A stretch of 64,000 nucleotides of DNA, taken from assembly GCF_000739375.1 (NCBI RefSeq), contig NZ_CP006704.1, positions 806,001 through 870,000 on the forward strand, in the 5' to 3' direction. This DNA comes from Comamonas testosteroni TK102 (lineage in GTDB: Bacteria > Pseudomonadota > Gammaproteobacteria > Burkholderiales > Burkholderiaceae_C). Below are positions 1 to 9,034 of this stretch, in pieces (the first letter of the stretch is position 1; each line of letters begins with the position of its first letter). Both the position numbers and the translations under genes were made by a program. A model generated the notes under the pieces. That model was not told the DNA's origin. It searched no databases and was given only the letters and a program-made list of their open reading frames with translations.

Positions 1-172
1 AGGGCTTGCTGGAAATGCCCAGCGTTTCTGGCAGCGTGGCGCGGCCCTGGGCGGCAGGATCGGTGGGCAGATAGAGCGGGCCTTTTTGTCCACAGGCCGA
101 AAGTGCTGCGAGGGACGCCGCACAAGCCGCAAGGACAATGCTCCTGACTAGAATTTGGTTGGCTTTCAACAT
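1..172 (-). CDS. lptM: LPS translocon-associated lipoprotein LptM (YifL family), 3' end outside window
   Basis: This is a small lipoprotein read leftwards and cut by the window edge after about 57 codons. The N-terminus is a short basic region and hydrophobic stretch ending in a lipobox (Leu-Ser-Ala-Cys), followed immediately by Gly-Gln-Lys-Gly-Pro-Leu-Tyr-Leu-Pro. That is the hallmark of the LptM/YifL family, which in E. coli assists maturation of the outer-membrane LptD/LptE translocon. In many proteobacteria the gene precedes lysA, which would lie beyond the left edge. Its start codon is only 12 bp from the divergent cyaY start, so the two promoters must reach into each other's coding sequence. 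Family assignment is firm; the role is transferred from E. coli. Confidence 0.82.
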   Translation of the reverse strand, partial: MLKANQILVRSIVLAACAASLAALSACGQKGPLYLPTDPAAQGRATLPETLGISSKP

Positions 173-184
173 GGGCAAATTGTA

Positions 185-526
185 ATGACTGACCTTGAAT
201 ATCTGGACCGCGCCGACCAACTTCTGCTGGCTGTGGAGAAATGCTGCGACCGCATCGATGACGAAACCGATGCCGACCTTGATGCCCAGCGCGTGGGGGG
301 GATGGTGACACTGGTATTTGCCAATCGCAGCCAGATTGTCATCAACCAGCAAAAGCCCCTGCATGAAATCTGGCTGGCGGCCAAGGCTGGCGGCTTTCAC
401 TATCGCTTTGACGAAGACAAGAAGGTCTGGCTCGACACCAAGGGTGCTGGCGAGTTCTTTGCCAACCTGACGCAATACGCGAGCGAGCAGTCGGGCATGG
501 CGCTGGAGTTCAAGGCCCTGGCCTGA
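185..526 (+). CDS. cyaY: Iron donor/frataxin protein CyaY
   Basis: A 113-residue frataxin homologue that binds iron and modulates Fe-S cluster assembly at IscS in the cytoplasm. The N-terminal helix is acidic (Asp/Glu-rich, including DDETDADLD), and the beta sheet carries the typical pattern [20 protein letters not shown] followed by W-DTK-GEFF. An in-frame upstream start at 155 would lie inside lptM; the ATG at 185 beginning MTDLEYL matches the family N-terminus and length (about 105-115 residues). No strong Shine-Dalgarno is visible. It is followed by a clear hairpin terminator. Confidence 0.93.
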   Translation: MTDLEYLDRADQLLLAVEKCCDRIDDETDADLDAQRVGGMVTLVFANRSQIVINQQKPLHEIWLAAKAGGFHYRFDEDKKVWLDTKGAGEFFANLTQYASEQSGMALEFKALA

Positions 527-545
527 GCATTCAGGGCGCTGGCAT

Positions 546-581
546 AAAAAAAGCCTGCCTCGACGAGAGGCAGGCTTTTTT
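546..581. terminator. Bidirectional intrinsic terminator between cyaY and ponA
   Basis: An 11-bp GC-rich stem (AAGCCTGCCTC / GAGGCAGGCTT) with a 5-base loop is flanked by an A-run on the left and a T-run on the right. It can therefore end transcripts from both convergent genes, cyaY (+) and the penicillin-binding protein gene (-). Confidence 0.88.
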
Positions 582-594
582 GCTTTGCGAGGGC

Positions 595-3000
595 TTAGTT
601 TCTGAACAGATCCAGAATGCGGCTGCGCTCTTCCGCAGCCGGTGGCTGGGTGGCGCCCGGACCGGCATTGCCGCCCGCATTCGGGTCAGAGGCGCCTTCC
701 ATGCCGAGGCTGGAGACGCCGCCGTTGCGGGCGTTTTCTTCGTAATACCAGTCGCCGCCCATATTGACCACGCCGGGCGGGGCCTGCACTTCGGCCACAG
801 GCACGCCCTTGAGCGCGTGCTGCATGAAATTGATCCAGATGGGCAGGCTCAGGCCGCCACCGGTTTCACGCGAGCCCAGATTGCGCGGTGTGTCGTAGCC
901 GATCCAGGAGACCGCTGCAAGGCTGGGCTGGTAGCCGGCAAACCAGGCATCCACCGAGTCATTGGTGGTGCCGGTCTTGCCATACAGGTCGGGGCGCTTG
1001 AGTGTGGCCTGCGCACGTGCAGCCGTGCCCACGCGTGCCACATCATTGAGCAAGGTGCCGGTGAGGAAGGCATTGCGCTCGGGAATGGCCTGGGGCAGTT
1101 CCTTCACCGCCGGAGGGGTGAACTCGGAGAGGATGCGGCCCTTGTGGTCGGTCACGCGGGCGATCAGCCAGGGGTTGATGCGATGGCCGCCATTGGCAAA
1201 CACCGAGTAGGCACCTGCCATCTGCAGCGGCGTGACCGAGCCGGCGCCCAGGGCCATGGTCAGGTAGGCGGGCTGTTTGGAGGCTTCAAAGCCGAAGCGC
1301 GTCGCCCATTCCTGCCCGGTCTTGGGGCCGATGGCCTGCAGCAATCGGATGGAGATCATGTTCTTGGACTTGTTCAAGCCCGTGCGCATGGTCATGGGGC
1401 CGTCGTAGCGGCCGTCGTAGTTCTTGGGCTCCCAGGGCTGGCCACCGGTGGTTGCCGCACTGAAGAAGATCGGTGCGTCATTGATCATGGTGGAAGGCGA
1501 GAAACCGTGCTCCAGCGCCGCCGAGTAGATGAAGGGCTTGAAGCTGGAGCCGGGCTGGCGCCAGGCCTGGGTCACGTGGTTGAACTTGTTCTTTTCGAAG
1601 TCGAATCCACCGATCAGCGCACGGATGGCACCGGTTTGCGTGGACATGGCGACAAAAGCGCCCTCGACCTCGGGCAATTGGGTGATTTCCCAGGCTCCCT
1701 TGGCATTTTTGACGGCACGGATCACGGCACCGGGGCGGATCTTGATATTGGGCGGTGCCTTGGGGCTGAGGCCGGACTCGGCGGGCTTGAGGTTGTCGCC
1801 GGTGATTTCGAAATGGGTGCCGTCCGCACGGGCCGCGACAATCTTGCGTGGCGAGGCTTCCAGCACCACGGCCGCAACCACGTCGCCGTTGTCGGGGTGG
1901 TTGGCCAGGGCATCGTCAATGGCGTCTTCCAGTTCCTGCGCATTGCTGGGCAGGGTGATGAATTTCTCGGGGCCGCGGTACTTCTGGCGGCGCTCGTAGT
2001 TCATGATGCCTTCGCGCAAAGCCTTGTAGGCAGCCTCTTGTTCACCGGCATTGAGGGTGGTGTAGACGTTCAGGCCGCGGGTATAGGCGTCGCTTCCGTA
2101 TTGGGCAAAGATCAGCTGGCGGGCCATTTCAGCCACGTACTCCGCATGTACGCGGGTCGAATTGGCGGCAGTACGCAGCTTGAGCGGCTCTTCGCGGGCC
2201 TGTCTGGCCTGCTCTGCGTTGATGAAGCCGTTTTCCTCCATGCGCTCGATGATGTAGAGCTGACGGATGCGGGCGCGCTTGGGGTTGCTGATCGGGTTGT
2301 AGGCCGAGGGGGCCTTGGGCAGGCCGGCCAGCATGGCGGCTTCGGCCACCGTGATGTCCTTGAGCGGGTGGCCGAAATAGGCTTCGCAGGCTGCTGCAAA
2401 GCCATAGGCACGGTTGCCCAGGAAAATCTGGTTCATGTAGATCTCGAGGATCTGCTCCTTGGTGAGCAAGTGCTCAAGCTTGAAGGTCAGCAGGATTTCG
2501 TAGATCTTGCGGGTATAGGTCTTCTCGGAAGAGAGGTAGACATTGCGCGCGACCTGCATGGTGATGGTGGAGGCACCCTGGCTCTTGACCTTGCCCAGGT
2601 TGGCCAGTGCGGCACGCAGCATGCCCTTGTAGTCCACGCCGCCATGCTCGAAGAAGCGGGTGTCCTCGATGGCCAGCACCGCATCCGTCATGACCTTGGG
2701 GATCTCGTTGATGGGCGTCAGGGTGCGACGTTCTTCACCGAATTCACCCAGCAGAGCCCCTTCGCTGGAATACACCCGCAGCGGGAGCTTGGGGCGGTAG
2801 TCTGCGAGCTCGGAGACATCGGGGAGGTTGGGGTAAGCCATGGCCAGCGCCACGGCCACAGCCAGCAAAGCGGCCAGGGCAGCGGCGACGGCAAGTCCGA
2901 TCAGCCAGAAAATGGAGCGCAGCAGCCAGTGCATGCGTTTCTTGGGAGCTTGGGAGCCAGGCGCTGGGGCCTGGTGGGCAGAATGTTCTGATGGCGGCAT
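595..3000 (-). CDS. mrcA: Penicillin-binding protein 1A (bifunctional peptidoglycan glycosyltransferase/transpeptidase)
   Basis: A class A PBP of 801 residues that polymerises lipid II and cross-links peptidoglycan in the periplasm. One transmembrane segment lies at about residues 25-55. The GT51 domain follows, with catalytic Glu in AIEDTRFFEHGG near residue 112 and the STITMQVARN motif. An OB-like insert and the transpeptidase domain come next, with QPGSSFKPF (active Ser-x-x-Lys) near residue 485 and KTGTT near residue 675. The C-terminal tail is Gly/Pro-rich. It is divergent from pilM, the usual ponA-pilM arrangement in beta- and gammaproteobacteria. Length fits the family. Confidence 0.96.
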   Translation of the reverse strand: MPPSEHSAHQAPAPGSQAPKKRMHWLLRSIFWLIGLAVAAALAALLAVAVALAMAYPNLPDVSELADYRPKLPLRVYSSEGALLGEFGEERRTLTPINEIPKVMTDAVLAIEDTRFFEHGGVDYKGMLRAALANLGKVKSQGASTITMQVARNVYLSSEKTYTRKIYEILLTFKLEHLLTKEQILEIYMNQIFLGNRAYGFAAACEAYFGHPLKDITVAEAAMLAGLPKAPSAYNPISNPKRARIRQLYIIERMEENGFINAEQARQAREEPLKLRTAANSTRVHAEYVAEMARQLIFAQYGSDAYTRGLNVYTTLNAGEQEAAYKALREGIMNYERRQKYRGPEKFITLPSNAQELEDAIDDALANHPDNGDVVAAVVLEASPRKIVAARADGTHFEITGDNLKPAESGLSPKAPPNIKIRPGAVIRAVKNAKGAWEITQLPEVEGAFVAMSTQTGAIRALIGGFDFEKNKFNHVTQAWRQPGSSFKPFIYSAALEHGFSPSTMINDAPIFFSAATTGGQPWEPKNYDGRYDGPMTMRTGLNKSKNMISIRLLQAIGPKTGQEWATRFGFEASKQPAYLTMALGAGSVTPLQMAGAYSVFANGGHRINPWLIARVTDHKGRILSEFTPPAVKELPQAIPERNAFLTGTLLNDVARVGTAARAQATLKRPDLYGKTGTTNDSVDAWFAGYQPSLAAVSWIGYDTPRNLGSRETGGGLSLPIWINFMQHALKGVPVAEVQAPPGVVNMGGDWYYEENARNGGVSSLGMEGASDPNAGGNAGPGATQPPAAEERSRILDLFRN

Positions 3001-3283
3001 TTCGCAGTATTGACAAGGGGTAGGGCATTATAGAAATGCCTCCCGGAAAAGCATCTCGGCGGCTGGGTGAGGGCCGCACTTTGATCGAATCCTAAATCAC
3101 AGGGTAAGCACCACTCTGGGCGAGGGGCGGCTTTCTTGCTGTTTAACGTTACACAAGTTTGTCTTTTTTTGACCACGAAATATGGTGCAAAGCGCTGCAG
3201 CAAAGCATGTGCTGCTATAGCTTGCTGCTAGGATTCCGGGGTATTGCTGGCTTTTGTTTCCATTCTTACAAACCTGGGGGGGC

Positions 3284-4366
3284 ATGTTGATTGCTCTGAG
3301 TTCTTTATTCAGCCGTCAGCCTGCACCTTTGCTTGGCATTGATGTCAGCTCCTCCAGCGTGAAGCTGGTCGAACTGGCCAAAAGCAAATCCGGCGAGTGG
3401 CAATTGGAGCGTTGTGCGATCGAGCCTCTTGAAAAAGGCTGGATCACCGACGGCAATATTGAAAAATTTGATGAAGTGGCTGAAGCGGTGCGCCGCCTGG
3501 TCAAGAAAAGCGGAACGCGTACCAAGCAGGTTGCCATGGCGTTGCCTGCCGCAGCCGTGATCACCAAGAAGATCACCTTGCCATCCGGTTTGACCGAGCT
3601 GGAAATGGAAGTTCAGGTCGAGTCCGAAGCCAACCAGTACATTCCCTTCTCGCTCGACGAGGTGAGCCTGGATTTCTGCATCATCGGTCCTTCGCTGGTC
3701 TCGCCCGGCGATGTGGATGTGCTGATCGCGGCATCGCGCAAGGAAAAAGTGCAGGACCGTCAGGGCCTGGCCGAGGCGGCCGGTCTCAAGCCCATCGTGA
3801 TCGATATCGAGCCCTATGCCGCGCGCATGGCGGCCACGCGTCTGGTCTCGCGTCTGCCCAATGCCGGCCGTGACGCCGTCGTGGCGCTGTTCGAGGTGGG
3901 GGCCATGACCACCAGCATGCAGGTGCTTCGCAATGATGAAGTGCTGTATGAGCGTGATCAGGCTTTTGGCGGCGCGCAGCTGACGCAGCTGATCGCACGC
4001 CAGTATGGCTTCTCTCCGGAGGAAGCAGAAGCCAAGAAGCGCAGCGGTGAATTGCCAGACGACTATGCGGCAGGTGTGCTCAAGCCCTTTGTGCAAAGCC
4101 TGACCCAGGAAGTGGCGCGTGCGCTGCAGTTCTTCTTCACGAGCACTCCCTACAACCGCGTCGACCATGTTTTGCTGGCAGGCGGCTCTTCGTCCCTGCC
4201 GGGGCTGGTGGAAGCCGTCAGTCAGCAGACGGGTTGTGCCTGCAGTCTTGCCAATCCCTTCGATGGCATGGAAATTGGCAGCGGTGTGCGTCTGAAAAAG
4301 ATGGCGCGTGAGGCACCGTCCTATCTGACCTCTTGCGGTCTGGCCATGCGGAGGTTTCAAGAGTGA
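3284..4366 (+). CDS. pilM: Type IV pilus inner-membrane assembly platform protein PilM
   Basis: A 360-residue actin-like ATPase of the type IV pilus alignment subcomplex, cytoplasmic, which binds the N-terminal tail of PilN. The sequence shows LLGIDVSSSSVKLVEL (phosphate-1 loop) near the N-terminus, the PilM-specific ANQYIPFSLDEVSLDF, and VLLAGGSSSLPGLVE (adenosine motif) near the C-terminus. The ATG at 3284 follows a run of seven G (3275-3281) usable as a ribosome site; an upstream TTG at 3254 is less likely. It is the first gene of pilMNOPQ and overlaps pilN. Confidence 0.95.
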   Translation: MLIALSSLFSRQPAPLLGIDVSSSSVKLVELAKSKSGEWQLERCAIEPLEKGWITDGNIEKFDEVAEAVRRLVKKSGTRTKQVAMALPAAAVITKKITLPSGLTELEMEVQVESEANQYIPFSLDEVSLDFCIIGPSLVSPGDVDVLIAASRKEKVQDRQGLAEAAGLKPIVIDIEPYAARMAATRLVSRLPNAGRDAVVALFEVGAMTTSMQVLRNDEVLYERDQAFGGAQLTQLIARQYGFSPEEAEAKKRSGELPDDYAAGVLKPFVQSLTQEVARALQFFFTSTPYNRVDHVLLAGGSSSLPGLVEAVSQQTGCACSLANPFDGMEIGSGVRLKKMAREAPSYLTSCGLAMRRFQE

Positions 4367-4974
4367 TATTGATCAACCTTTTACCGCACCGCGAGGCAGC
4401 CAAGAAGCGCCGCAAAGAGGCGTTCCAGGTCAATATGGTGCTGGCCGCGCTGGGCGGCCTGCTGATCGCCGCGCTGATCTACTGGTACTTCCAGATGATG
4501 ATCGAGGGCCAGCAGAACAAGAACAATTTGCTGCGTTCCGAAATCAAGGTCCTGGAGACTCAGATCAAGGAAATCGAAGGACTCGAGGCAGAGATCACGG
4601 CATTGCGTGCACGCCAGAAGGCCGTGGAGGACTTGCAGTCCGACCGTAACCTGCCTGTCTACATGCTCAACGAGCTGGTCAAGCAGCTGCCGGAGGGTGT
4701 CTACATCAGCAGCATCAAGCAGGACGGCCTGTCGGTGACCATGCAGGGCACCGCACAGTCGAACGAGCGTATCTCCGAGATGCTGCGCAATCTGACAGAT
4801 GGCTCACCCTGGTTCTCCAAGCCGGAACTGATGGAGATCGTGGCCAAGACCGTTGATGTGACCGCCAAGGACAAGCGCCGTGCGGCTGCTTTCACCTTGC
4901 GCTTCAATCTGACCCGGGCCAGCGATGCAGAGAAAAATCTGCTTGTTGCAAGCCCCTCCGTGAAGGCGCAGTGA
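4363..4974 (+). CDS. pilN: Type IV pilus assembly protein PilN
   Basis: A 203-residue bitopic membrane protein of the PilMNOP alignment complex. It begins with the invariant PilN tail (V/M)ILINLLPHRE, which docks into PilM, followed by one transmembrane segment (about residues 25-45), a coiled coil rich in Glu/Lys, and a ferredoxin-like periplasmic domain. The start is a GTG at 4363 overlapping the pilM stop (GTGA), placed 8 bases after CGGAGG (4349-4354); this decides the start over upstream ATG codons. It ends in a TGATG overlap with pilO. Confidence 0.94.
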   Translation: MILINLLPHREAAKKRRKEAFQVNMVLAALGGLLIAALIYWYFQMMIEGQQNKNNLLRSEIKVLETQIKEIEGLEAEITALRARQKAVEDLQSDRNLPVYMLNELVKQLPEGVYISSIKQDGLSVTMQGTAQSNERISEMLRNLTDGSPWFSKPELMEIVAKTVDVTAKDKRRAAAFTLRFNLTRASDAEKNLLVASPSVKAQ

Positions 4975-5654
4975 TGGCAAAGACCAAGAAATCTCTGGAT
5001 ATCGATTTCGCGGCGCTGCAAGACAGGATTCAGCGTCAATTCCGGAATCTGGATCCCAATGACCCATCGGTCTGGCCGGCGCTGCCCAAGGCATTGCTGT
5101 ATGTTGCCGTTGCAGTCGCCGTCGCTGCCCTGCTGTGGTTCGTTATCTTGCAGGATTACGAAGCCGAGCTCGACTCCGAGCGAGCGACCGAAGTGACCTT
5201 GCGTGAGGACTATTCCAAGAAGGTGGTCAAGGCGGTGAGCCTCGATGGCTTGAAGAAGCAGCGCGAGCAGGTGCAGCAGTATGTGACGCAGCTGGAGAAG
5301 CAATTGCCCAGCAAGGCGGAGATGGCAGCCTTGCTTTCCGATATCAACCAGGCCGGTCTGGGTCGCAGCCTGCAGTTTGAAGTATTCCGTCCCGGTGCCA
5401 TGGTGACCAAGGAGTACTACGCCGAGCTGCCGATTGCGCTGAAGGTGACGGGTCGCTACCACGACATCGGTGCTTTTGCCTCGGATATCGCTTTTCTGTC
5501 TCGTATTGTGACTTTGAACAATCTGTCCATCGCTCCTGGCGCTGGCGGCAAGGATACGGATGTGCTGTCCATGGAGGCCACGGCGCGCACCTTCCGGTAT
5601 CTGGATGCGGACGAAGTCAAGGCGCAGCGTGACGCAGCCAAGGGGAAGAAATGA
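4974..5654 (+). CDS. pilO: Type IV pilus assembly protein PilO
   Basis: A 226-residue inner-membrane protein that heterodimerises with PilN in the periplasm. A short cytoplasmic N-terminus (MAKTKKSLDIDF) and one transmembrane segment near residues 40-60 are followed by a coiled coil (TLREDYSKKVVKAVSLDGLKKQ region split by Lys/Glu heptads), then a ferredoxin-like domain containing EVFRPG and YYAELPI, typical of PilO. The ATG at 4974 overlaps the pilN stop; GTG at 4971 is an alternative. It overlaps pilP by ATGA. Confidence 0.94.
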   Translation: MAKTKKSLDIDFAALQDRIQRQFRNLDPNDPSVWPALPKALLYVAVAVAVAALLWFVILQDYEAELDSERATEVTLREDYSKKVVKAVSLDGLKKQREQVQQYVTQLEKQLPSKAEMAALLSDINQAGLGRSLQFEVFRPGAMVTKEYYAELPIALKVTGRYHDIGAFASDIAFLSRIVTLNNLSIAPGAGGKDTDVLSMEATARTFRYLDADEVKAQRDAAKGKK

Positions 5655-6202
5655 GCAAGGCATTCTTGGGCCCTGTCTGGCTGATTTTGATGGGCAGTGC
5701 CTTGCTGGCGGGTTGCACTTCCTCCGAAGAGGATCAGCTGCGTGAATGGATGGCGCAGGAGCGCGCCAATGCCAGGCCTCGCGTGACGCCACTGGAGGAG
5801 CCCAAGCCATTCAAGCCCCAGGCATATACAGGGGCTGACGGTATGGACCCCTTCAACCCGCTCAAGCTGATTCAGGTTTTGCGCAAGGAGTCGGCGCAAT
5901 CCAATATCAGCACCGCCTTGCTGACACCGGAATTGAGCCGCCGCAAGGAACCGCTGGAGGCTGAGCCGCTGGACACCATGACCATGGTGGGCAGCCTGGA
6001 CAAGAAGAATGTGCCCACGGCCCTGGTCAGAGTCGGTGGCCTGCTCTATCAGGTACGTGTCGGTAACTATCTGGGGCAGAACTACGGAAAGATCACCCGG
6101 ATAACGGAAAACTCCATCCAGCTCAGAGAGATTGTCCAGGATGGCGGTGGTGACTGGATTGAAAGAACAAGCACTTTGGAGTTGCAGGAGGTTGGCAAAT
6201 GA
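5651..6202 (+). CDS. pilP: Type IV pilus lipoprotein PilP
   Basis: A 183-residue lipoprotein linking the PilNO inner-membrane complex to the PilQ secretin. The signal peptide ends in the lipobox Leu-Leu-Ala-Gly-Cys near residue 22. A proline-rich flexible region with DPFNP follows, then the beta-sandwich with MVGSL, ALVRVGGLLYQVRVGNYLGQNYGKI and the I-L-E-I-V pattern of the PilP family. ATGA overlap with pilO and 4-base overlap with pilQ indicate translational coupling. Confidence 0.95.
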   Translation: MSKAFLGPVWLILMGSALLAGCTSSEEDQLREWMAQERANARPRVTPLEEPKPFKPQAYTGADGMDPFNPLKLIQVLRKESAQSNISTALLTPELSRRKEPLEAEPLDTMTMVGSLDKKNVPTALVRVGGLLYQVRVGNYLGQNYGKITRITENSIQLREIVQDGGGDWIERTSTLELQEVGK

Positions 6203-8313
6203 TGGGTATTAACCGCAGCACTATGGCGAAGGCCCGTTGGGGTCTGACCCTGAGCAGCCTTTTGCTTTCTTCGGCAGCTTGGGCCCAGGCGCGCATCGAG
6301 ACGGTGACAGGTACTTTGCAGTCAGGCTCCGAGGTCATCCGTGTCGAGATGTCCGAGCCGCTGGCAGCCGATCCGACCGGATTTGTCGTGCAATCTCCGG
6401 CGCGTATCGCGCTGGATTTTCCGGGCGTGAGCAATGGCTCCGGCAAGTCCCTGCTGGAATTCAACCAGGGCAATCTGCGCTCGGCGAATCTGGTGGAGGC
6501 ATCGGGTCGCTCGCGTCTGGTACTGAACCTGAAGACGGCTACGACCTACCGCCTGCAGCGCCAGGGAAACTCTCTGCTGATTCTGCTTGATCCCGCCGGT
6601 GCTGCGGCATCTGCCACGGCTGCAGCGCCTGCCATGGCTCCGGTATTCGAGAGCAAGACAGCTTCCTCCGATGCAGCACCGATTCGTGGCATCGACTTTC
6701 GCCGTGGCAGTGATGGCTCCGGCCGGATTGTGGTCAGCCTTGGCAGCAGCCAGGTGGGAGTGGATCTGCGCCAGGAGGGCAAGGGCCTGACGGTGGACTT
6801 CTTGCGTACAGCCCTGCCTGAGAATCTGCGCAAGAAGCTGGATGTGGGAGATTTCGGCACGCCGGTGCAGACGATCTCGACCACCCAGCAAGGCGATCGG
6901 GTGCGTATGCGTATCGACCCCGTCGGCGACTGGGAGCATAGTGCCTACCAGAGCGACAACCAGTTTGTGGTGGAAGTGCGCCAGAAAAAGGTCGACACCA
7001 GCAAGCTGACCCAGGGCCCGGGCTACAGCGGCGAAAAACTCTCGCTCAATTTTCAGAATATTGAAGTGCGCTCCCTGCTGCAGGTCATTGCGGATTTCAC
7101 CAACTTCAATATTGTCACCTCGGATACGGTCACAGGTGCTTTGACGCTACGCCTGAAGGATGTGCCCTGGGATCAGGCTCTGCAGATCATCATGGATGCC
7201 AAGGGGCTGGGCATGCGCAAATCCGGCTCCGTGCTCTGGATCGCTCCCAAGGACGAGATCGACGCACGCACCAAGCGCGACTACGAGGCGGCGATGGAGA
7301 TTCAGAAGCTCGAGCCTTTGCGCACGCAGGGCTTCCAGCTCAACTATGCAAAAGCCGCAGACATTCTGCAGCAGATCACGACTTCGACAGGTGGCGGCGG
7401 CGGTACCGGGGCCAGCACGCGCTTTCTGTCGTCGCGTGGCTCCGCCATTTCCGAGCCCCGTACCAATCAGCTGTTTGTGACCGACACGCCAACCAAGCTG
7501 GAGGAGATGAAAGCTCTGCTGGCGACGCTGGATGTGCCAGTGCGTCAGGTCATGATCGAGGCTCGCATTGTCGAAGCACGTGACACGTTCGGGCGCAATC
7601 TGGGCGTGAAGTTTGGTGGTGGGGCGATTGGTAGCAATCGTGCCTTTGGCACAAATCAAAGCTCCATCCCTGGTGCGGGTGATTCGTCCACAACAACCTC
7701 AACCACAAACAGTAATTTTGTGAATCTGCCAGCGAGTGCGATTGGCGGCGCCGCCGCTGGCCAGGTGGCATTTTCCGTTTTCAATAGCTCGATGACGCGT
7801 TTTCTGTCCCTGGAGCTGTCCGCTCTGGAGGCTGAAGGTGATGGCAAGATCATCTCCAACCCTCGTCTGGTGACCGCAGACCAGAACAAGGCCTTGATCG
7901 AGCAAGGCACGGAATATCCGTATTCCGTCACGGCGCCGAATGGGGCGACAACGATTTCGTTCAAGAAGGCGGTGCTGAAGCTGGAGGTGACTCCGCAGAT
8001 CACTCCTGAAGGCGACATCATTCTGGATCTGGATGTGAACAAGGACAGCCGTGGCGAGACCACGACCCAGGGCGTGGCCATCGATACCAAGCACATCAAG
8101 ACCCAGGTGCTGGTCGAAAATGGTGGCACGGTGGTGATCGGCGGCATCTTTGAAATGGAGGAAACCAGCCAGCTCAACAAGGTGCCGCTGTTCGGGGATC
8201 TGCCGGTATTGGGGCATTTGTTCCGTAATACCAGCAAGGCCTCTACCAAGCGTGAAATGCTGGTTTTCATCACTCCGAAGATGCTGAACCAGGCGCGCAG
8301 CAGCAGCAAATAG
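6199..8313 (+). CDS. pilQ: Type IV pilus secretin PilQ
   Basis: A 704-residue outer-membrane secretin forming the pore for pilus extrusion. It has a Sec signal peptide (cleavage after residues SSAAWA), two AMIN-type peptidoglycan-binding segments in the first third, then a secretin/TonB short N-terminal domain (LSLNFQNIEVRSLLQVIADF), an N1-like domain with a Gly-rich loop (TGGGGGTGAS), and the C-terminal secretin domain with VPLFGDLPVLGHLFR near the end. Ser/Thr/Asn-rich insertion lies near residues 485-515. A terminator follows directly, so the pilus operon proper ends here. Confidence 0.96.
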   Translation: MMGINRSTMAKARWGLTLSSLLLSSAAWAQARIETVTGTLQSGSEVIRVEMSEPLAADPTGFVVQSPARIALDFPGVSNGSGKSLLEFNQGNLRSANLVEASGRSRLVLNLKTATTYRLQRQGNSLLILLDPAGAAASATAAAPAMAPVFESKTASSDAAPIRGIDFRRGSDGSGRIVVSLGSSQVGVDLRQEGKGLTVDFLRTALPENLRKKLDVGDFGTPVQTISTTQQGDRVRMRIDPVGDWEHSAYQSDNQFVVEVRQKKVDTSKLTQGPGYSGEKLSLNFQNIEVRSLLQVIADFTNFNIVTSDTVTGALTLRLKDVPWDQALQIIMDAKGLGMRKSGSVLWIAPKDEIDARTKRDYEAAMEIQKLEPLRTQGFQLNYAKAADILQQITTSTGGGGGTGASTRFLSSRGSAISEPRTNQLFVTDTPTKLEEMKALLATLDVPVRQVMIEARIVEARDTFGRNLGVKFGGGAIGSNRAFGTNQSSIPGAGDSSTTTSTTNSNFVNLPASAIGGAAAGQVAFSVFNSSMTRFLSLELSALEAEGDGKIISNPRLVTADQNKALIEQGTEYPYSVTAPNGATTISFKKAVLKLEVTPQITPEGDIILDLDVNKDSRGETTTQGVAIDTKHIKTQVLVENGGTVVIGGIFEMEETSQLNKVPLFGDLPVLGHLFRNTSKASTKREMLVFITPKMLNQARSSSK

Positions 8314-8334
8314 CGCTTATCAGTTTTGACATAG

Positions 8335-8363
8335 GGCCCGCATGAATGAATGCGGGCCTTTTT
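8335..8363 (+). terminator. Intrinsic terminator after pilQ
   Basis: A 9-bp perfect stem GGCCCGCAT / ATGCGGGCC with a 6-base loop is followed by five T. It separates pilMNOPQ from aroK-aroB, which are often co-transcribed in related bacteria; read-through remains possible. Confidence 0.85.
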
Positions 8364-8427
8364 GTTTGTACTATCTGCGGGCTGCGAGAATCATGGACTG
8401 GCCGGATTGGCGGATGACGGTAACGCG

Positions 8428-8964
8428 ATGACTGTTACAAATAAATTTCATATTGCTCTTGTGGGCTTGCCGGGCTGCGGCAAATCCACCATCGGACGCT
8501 ATCTGGCCAAGCGCTGGTCTATGCCCTTTGTGGACGTGGATACGGCCATTGAAGAACATATCGGCTGCACGATTCGCGAATTCTTTGCCAAGGAAGGCGA
8601 GCCCAGATTCCGGGATGTCGAGCAGGAGGTGCTGGCAGTGCTGCTTGCGCGCCCCGAGAAAACAGTGGTTGCCACAGGTGGAGGTGCGGTGTTGAAGGCT
8701 GAGAACCGACGGGAGCTGGCAGAGCATGCCCAGGTGGTCTATCTGAGCGCGTCACCGCATGAAATTGCCAAGCGTCTGCAGCGAGACACGCAGCGTCCCC
8801 TGTTGCATGTGGACAATCCCCTGCAGCGATTGCTGGATCTGCATGCCCTCAGGGATCCGTTCTACAAGGAGGTGGCGGACTTTGTGGTGGCGGGAAGCGG
8901 CCTGTCCGCTGCGCAGGTGGCCCAGCGAGTGGCCATGCAGATCGAACTTGGTCAGCATTCGTGA
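8428..8964 (+). CDS. aroK: Shikimate kinase
   Basis: A 178-residue cytoplasmic P-loop kinase that phosphorylates shikimate in chorismate synthesis. Walker A GLPGCGKST lies at residues 13-21, the FVDVDTAIEE substrate-binding Asp motif follows, then RFRDVEQEVL, the ATGGGAVL loop, and the lid arginines in RDTQRPLL. The ATG at 8428 gives the family N-terminus; the longer frame from 8350 would start inside the terminator. aroB follows 70 bp downstream. Confidence 0.95.
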   Translation: MTVTNKFHIALVGLPGCGKSTIGRYLAKRWSMPFVDVDTAIEEHIGCTIREFFAKEGEPRFRDVEQEVLAVLLARPEKTVVATGGGAVLKAENRRELAEHAQVVYLSASPHEIAKRLQRDTQRPLLHVDNPLQRLLDLHALRDPFYKEVADFVVAGSGLSAAQVAQRVAMQIELGQHS

Positions 8965-9034
8965 TGGGGCTGAAACGCCGGCTGGCCAAGACGCTGCATG
9001 CCGTGCCTGCCATGTATTTTGAGAGAGGTTGAAC

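Noticed and set aside
580..2991. Long open frame opposite the penicillin-binding protein gene
   Set aside because: Composition is a shadow of mrcA; no ribosome site or recognisable domain, and the PBP motifs on the reverse strand are intact.
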